The notes beneath the pieces are model-generated. The model was given only the letters and a program-made list of their open reading frames with translations, was not told the origin of the DNA and did not search any database. From Microbacterium sp. W4I20 (GTDB lineage Bacteria > Actinomycetota > Actinomycetes > Actinomycetales > Microbacteriaceae), in the NCBI RefSeq assembly GCF_030816505.1, contig NZ_JAUSYB010000001.1, positions 620,001 to 684,000 of the forward strand: a stretch of 64,000 nt of DNA. Direction: 5' to 3'. The position numbers and the translations under genes were made by a program. This document shows positions 61,535-64,000 of the stretch, piece by piece. Positions within the stretch are counted from its first letter, which is position 1, and each line of letters begins with the position of its first letter.

Positions 61535-62787
61535 CGCGTCGTCCGCCCTAGCGGCGACAGCGCGACGATCGCGATGACCAGAACGGATGCCGCGATGCCG
61601 AGTCCCGCGTACTGGAAGTTGGACAGCACCACCCCGGCGAGGATCGACCCGGCCGCCGCCGACAGGCTCATCAGCGAGTCGCTGCGCCCCTGTCGCCGCG
61701 TGCGGATCTCGGGCGCGGAGGCCTCGGTGAGCAGGGCAGCACCGGCGACCGTGGCCGCGCTCCAGCCCAGGCCGAGCAGGATCAGGGCGACCATGACGCC
61801 CCAGGTCTCCGTGCCGGTGAAGACAGCGAACGCCAGCGCCCCGCCGAGCAGCACCTGGCCGAGCAGGACGACCCGCAGGCGACCCCACCGGTCGGCCAGC
61901 ACGCCGAAGAGCGGCGACAGGGCGTACATGCCGCCGACGTGCAGCGCGATCGTGATGCCCACGAGGGCGGACACGTCGGCGGGTGTGGCTGCCATCCCGT
62001 GCGCGCCGTGCGCCATGTGCGACAGGTGCACCGGAGTCATCGCCATGACGGAGGCCATCACGACGTGGGATCCCGCCACCGCGAAGATCGCGTAGCGCGC
62101 CACCAAGGGGCGGTCGGCGATACGAGCGCCGGTCGCCGTGGCCGCCGCCTTCGCCAGCCGCTGCGCCGCGAGCAGCGGGTCGGGCCGCAGGGCGACGACG
62201 TAGAGCACGAGTGCCGCGCACTGCGCCACGAAAGAGAAGACGTAGGAGCCCGTCTGCGGCGGCATCCCGATCGCCGCGCCGACGATCTCGCCCGGTCCGA
62301 GCAGCAGCGGGCCCGCGACGCCGCCGATGGTGGTCGACCAGACGACGATCGAGAGATCCCGCCCGCGATGCTGCGGCGCGGCGAGGTCGGTCGCCGCGAA
62401 CCGCGACTGCAGGTTGCCGGCGTTGCCCGCGCCGATCATCAGGATGCCGGCCAGCAGCAGCGGGAAGACCCGCACGGATGCCGCGAGGATCACCACCGCG
62501 ATGCCGACGAGTGCGAACAGGTTCCCGAGGGTCAGCGCCCGGCGACGGCCGACCCTCGCCGCCAAGCGTGCCAGCGGGATGGCGCACACCGCGGCGCCGA
62601 GCGTCACGGATGCCGTCGCGAGTCCCGACAGAGCATCACTGCCTGAGATGTCCGCGGCCAGCAGTGCGCCGAGTGAGACCGTCGCTCCGAAGGCGATGCC
62701 GCCGAGGACCTGGCCGAACGAGAGCACCAGCACGGTGCGCCGCTGTACGGCCGACTGCTGCGCCGCCGTCAAGGCGACGCCGGTCAT
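61531..62787 (-). CDS. MFS transporter
   Basis: 418 aa with twelve helices. LARLAARVGRRRALTLGNL is the loop 2-3 motif; a histidine- and methionine-rich stretch (MTPVHLSHMAHGAHGM) stands in the central loop and could bind metal or sense pH, an odd feature for the family. ATGA overlaps tie it to the FAH protein before and the methyltransferase after. Substrate unknown. Confidence 0.87.
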   Translation of the reverse strand: MTGVALTAAQQSAVQRRTVLVLSFGQVLGGIAFGATVSLGALLAADISGSDALSGLATASVTLGAAVCAIPLARLAARVGRRRALTLGNLFALVGIAVVILAASVRVFPLLLAGILMIGAGNAGNLQSRFAATDLAAPQHRGRDLSIVVWSTTIGGVAGPLLLGPGEIVGAAIGMPPQTGSYVFSFVAQCAALVLYVVALRPDPLLAAQRLAKAAATATGARIADRPLVARYAIFAVAGSHVVMASVMAMTPVHLSHMAHGAHGMAATPADVSALVGITIALHVGGMYALSPLFGVLADRWGRLRVVLLGQVLLGGALAFAVFTGTETWGVMVALILLGLGWSAATVAGAALLTEASAPEIRTRRQGRSDSLMSLSAAAGSILAGVVLSNFQYAGLGIAASVLVIAIVALSPLGRTTR

Positions 62788-63560
62788 GACGCCGATACGG
62801 CGTCGCGTGCGACGTTGCGCAGGATCCCCAGCCCCGAGATCTCGACTTCGACGACGTCGCCCGCACCGAACGCGCCGACACCGGCCGGCGTGCCCGTCAT
62901 GATCACGTCGCCGGGAAGGAGGGTGAACACGGCGGAGGCGTACTCGATGATGGCCGGGACCGAGTGGATCATGTCGGTCAGCGGCGCCTGCTGGCGCACC
63001 TCGCCGTTGACTCGGGTCTCGATCGTCGCGGAGGAAAGGTCGAAGTCCGTCTCGATCACGGGTCCGAGCGGGCAGAAGGTGTCGAAACCCTTCGCCCTCG
63101 CCCACTGGCCGTCCTTGCGCTGCAGGTCGCGCGCGGTCACATCGTTGCCGATCGTGTATCCGAGCACGTAGTCGAGAGCGTTCGCGGCCTTGACGTTCTT
63201 GGCGATCTTGCCGATGACGACGACGAGCTCGCCCTCGTACTCGGTCTGCTCGGACAGGGTCGGACGCACGATCGCATCGCCGGGTCCGACCACAGCGGTG
63301 TTCGGCTTGAGGAACAGCAGCGGCTCCTCCGGTGCCACTCCCCCCATCTCGGCCGCGTGGTCGTGATAGTTCTTGCCGACGCAGACGACCTTCGAGCGCG
63401 GGATGACGGGTGCGAGCAGCGCGGCATCCGCCAGAGGAACCCGAGCACCGGTGGTCTCGTATCCGGTGAACATCGGGTCTCCGGCGAGCACGACGAGGTC
63501 GCTCCCGTCGATGATCCCGTAGCTGATGGCGTCGTCGTGGCTGAACCGGGCGATCTTCAT
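62784..63560 (-). CDS. Fumarylacetoacetate hydrolase family protein
   Basis: 258 aa. FAH-fold hydrolase/decarboxylase: KVVCVGKNYHDHAAEMG, LKPNTAVVGPGDAI, metal-binding EYEGELVVVIGK (ExE) and LPGDVIMTGTPAGVGAF are all typical. Members hydrolyse acylpyruvates or act on other beta-diketones; often found beside gltX in actinobacteria. ATG 63560 follows a TAGGCT box with a seven-base gap. Confidence 0.9.
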   Translation of the reverse strand: MKIARFSHDDAISYGIIDGSDLVVLAGDPMFTGYETTGARVPLADAALLAPVIPRSKVVCVGKNYHDHAAEMGGVAPEEPLLFLKPNTAVVGPGDAIVRPTLSEQTEYEGELVVVIGKIAKNVKAANALDYVLGYTIGNDVTARDLQRKDGQWARAKGFDTFCPLGPVIETDFDLSSATIETRVNGEVRQQAPLTDMIHSVPAIIEYASAVFTLLPGDVIMTGTPAGVGAFGAGDVVEVEISGLGILRNVARDAVSAS

Positions 63561-63567
63561 GCGATCC

Positions 63568-63573
63568 AGCCTA
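63568..63573 (-). promoter_or_regulatory. -10 element (TAGGCT) of the FAH-MFS-methyltransferase operon
   Basis: TAGGCT on the minus strand, seven bases (GGATCGC) before ATG 63560; no ribosome binding site. Confidence 0.5.
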
Positions 63574-63590
63574 CCCAGCGCCGTGTGGCG

Positions 63591-64000
63591 TCAGGCGTCC
63601 AGACGCAGCAGCCAGCCGTGCCGGTCCTCGCGGCGGCCGTACTGGATGTCGGTGAGCTCTTCGCGCAGCGACAGTGCGAGCTCGCCCTGCGGCTGCGGCT
63701 CGTCGAATCCCTCGCCGACGAGTGCGCCGATCGGGGTGACGACGGCGGCGGTGCCACACGCGAACACCTCGACGATGTCGCCGGATGCCACACCCTCACG
63801 CCACTCGTCGATCGAGATCGGACGCTTCTCCACCGTGTAGCCGCGGTCCTCCGCGAGCTGCAGCAGCGAGTCGCGCGTGATGCCCTCGAGGATGCTGTCC
63901 GACTCGGGCGTCACGACGCGGCCGTCCTTGAAGACGAACACGACGTTCATGCCGCCGAGCTCCTCGACGTTGCGGTGCTCGTTCAGGAACACGACCTGGT
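63591..64000 (-). CDS. ilvE: Branched-chain amino acid aminotransferase, C-terminal part (cut by window edge)
   Basis: The last ~136 codons of a class IV PLP aminotransferase, running off the right edge. MNVVFVFKDGRVVTPESDSILEGITRDSLLQLA (key part SILEGITRDSLL) is the family signature after the PLP lysine, and EVFACGTAAVVTPIG is the substrate-cofactor segment. The N-terminus and catalytic lysine are outside the window. It makes valine, leucine and isoleucine from their 2-oxoacids, in line with leuCD in the window. Confidence 0.92.
   Translation of the reverse strand, partial: QVVFLNEHRNVEELGGMNVVFVFKDGRVVTPESDSILEGITRDSLLQLAEDRGYTVEKRPISIDEWREGVASGDIVEVFACGTAAVVTPIGALVGEGFDEPQPQGELALSLREELTDIQYGRREDRHGWLLRLDA

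Noticed and set aside
1..64000. Search for insertion sequences, integrases, phage genes, toxin-antitoxin pairs and CRISPR arrays
   Set aside because: No transposase, integrase or Cas family and no regularly spaced repeats were seen.

Overview
The window is high-GC DNA (roughly 68-70 %) with dense genes, many GTG and some TTG starts, ATGA/GTGA overlaps and actinobacterial marker families (YbdK-type ligase, DUF3515 and DUF427 proteins, an FtsY without the acidic domain, GatCAB-style tRNA-Gln next to gltX). It looks like a chromosomal core region of a Microbacteriaceae member, most likely Microbacterium. I see no insertion sequence, prophage, integrase or CRISPR array. The right edge cuts ilvE.

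Layout. 0.1-1.3 kb: carboxylate-amine ligase. 1.3-6.5 kb: glycerol module, with a SorC-type regulator divergent from glpD-glpF-glpK, a perfect palindrome between them and a clear terminator after glpK. 6.5-9.5 kb: an unknown protein, then a LysR regulator divergent from an EamA exporter. 9.5-19.6 kb: ffh, a sigma factor with its membrane-protein partner, a TetR regulator, lipB-lipA, a DUF2004-like protein, ftsY and smc. 19.7-24.7 kb: an accessory-looking cassette with promoter, 36-codon leader ORF and large hairpin, then a small protein, two double-GNAT acetyltransferases and an ABC ATPase-permease pair. 24.7-30.5 kb: mutM-rnc-rpmF-yceD, coaD, recG and rsmD. 30.5-39 kb: thiL, DUF3515 lipoprotein, a membrane protein, ddl-gpsA-plsC-murA and leuD-leuC with a candidate leaderless attenuator. 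39-42 kb: a sulfhydrylase coupled to a flavin monooxygenase (sulfur scavenging). 42-50 kb: small membrane and domain proteins, terC behind a yybP-ykoY (manganese) riboswitch, an ECF sigma/anti-sigma pair, an ArsR-like regulator with an MFS exporter, and an acyltransferase. 50-57.7 kb: tRNA-Glu(CTC), an MBL-fold protein, a GNAT, pepN, topoisomerase IB, an MFS transporter, an epimerase-like protein and tRNA-Gln(CTG). 57.7-64 kb: gltX, a DszC/SfnB-like oxygenase, a methyltransferase-MFS-FAH operon and ilvE (partial).

How the parts work together. The left end takes up glycerol, phosphorylates it and oxidises it. Ffh and FtsY (targeting), Smc, MutM, RecG, Rnc, RsmD and L32 form housekeeping clusters. 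GpsA and PlsC start phospholipid synthesis beside MurA and Ddl for peptidoglycan. LeuCD and IlvE serve branched-chain amino acids. Two separated loci (39-42 kb and 59.4-60.7 kb) carry enzymes of families that strip sulfur from organic compounds and fix it into amino acids.

The most interesting signals are regulatory: the leader-ORF/hairpin system ahead of the GNAT cassette, the leuCD leader peptide with exclusive hairpins, the riboswitch whose 3' strand can mask the terC ribosome binding site, a TetR-type palindrome shared with lipB, and a recurring TAnnnT element 6-7 nt before start codons at about fourteen genes, which points to widespread leaderless transcription.
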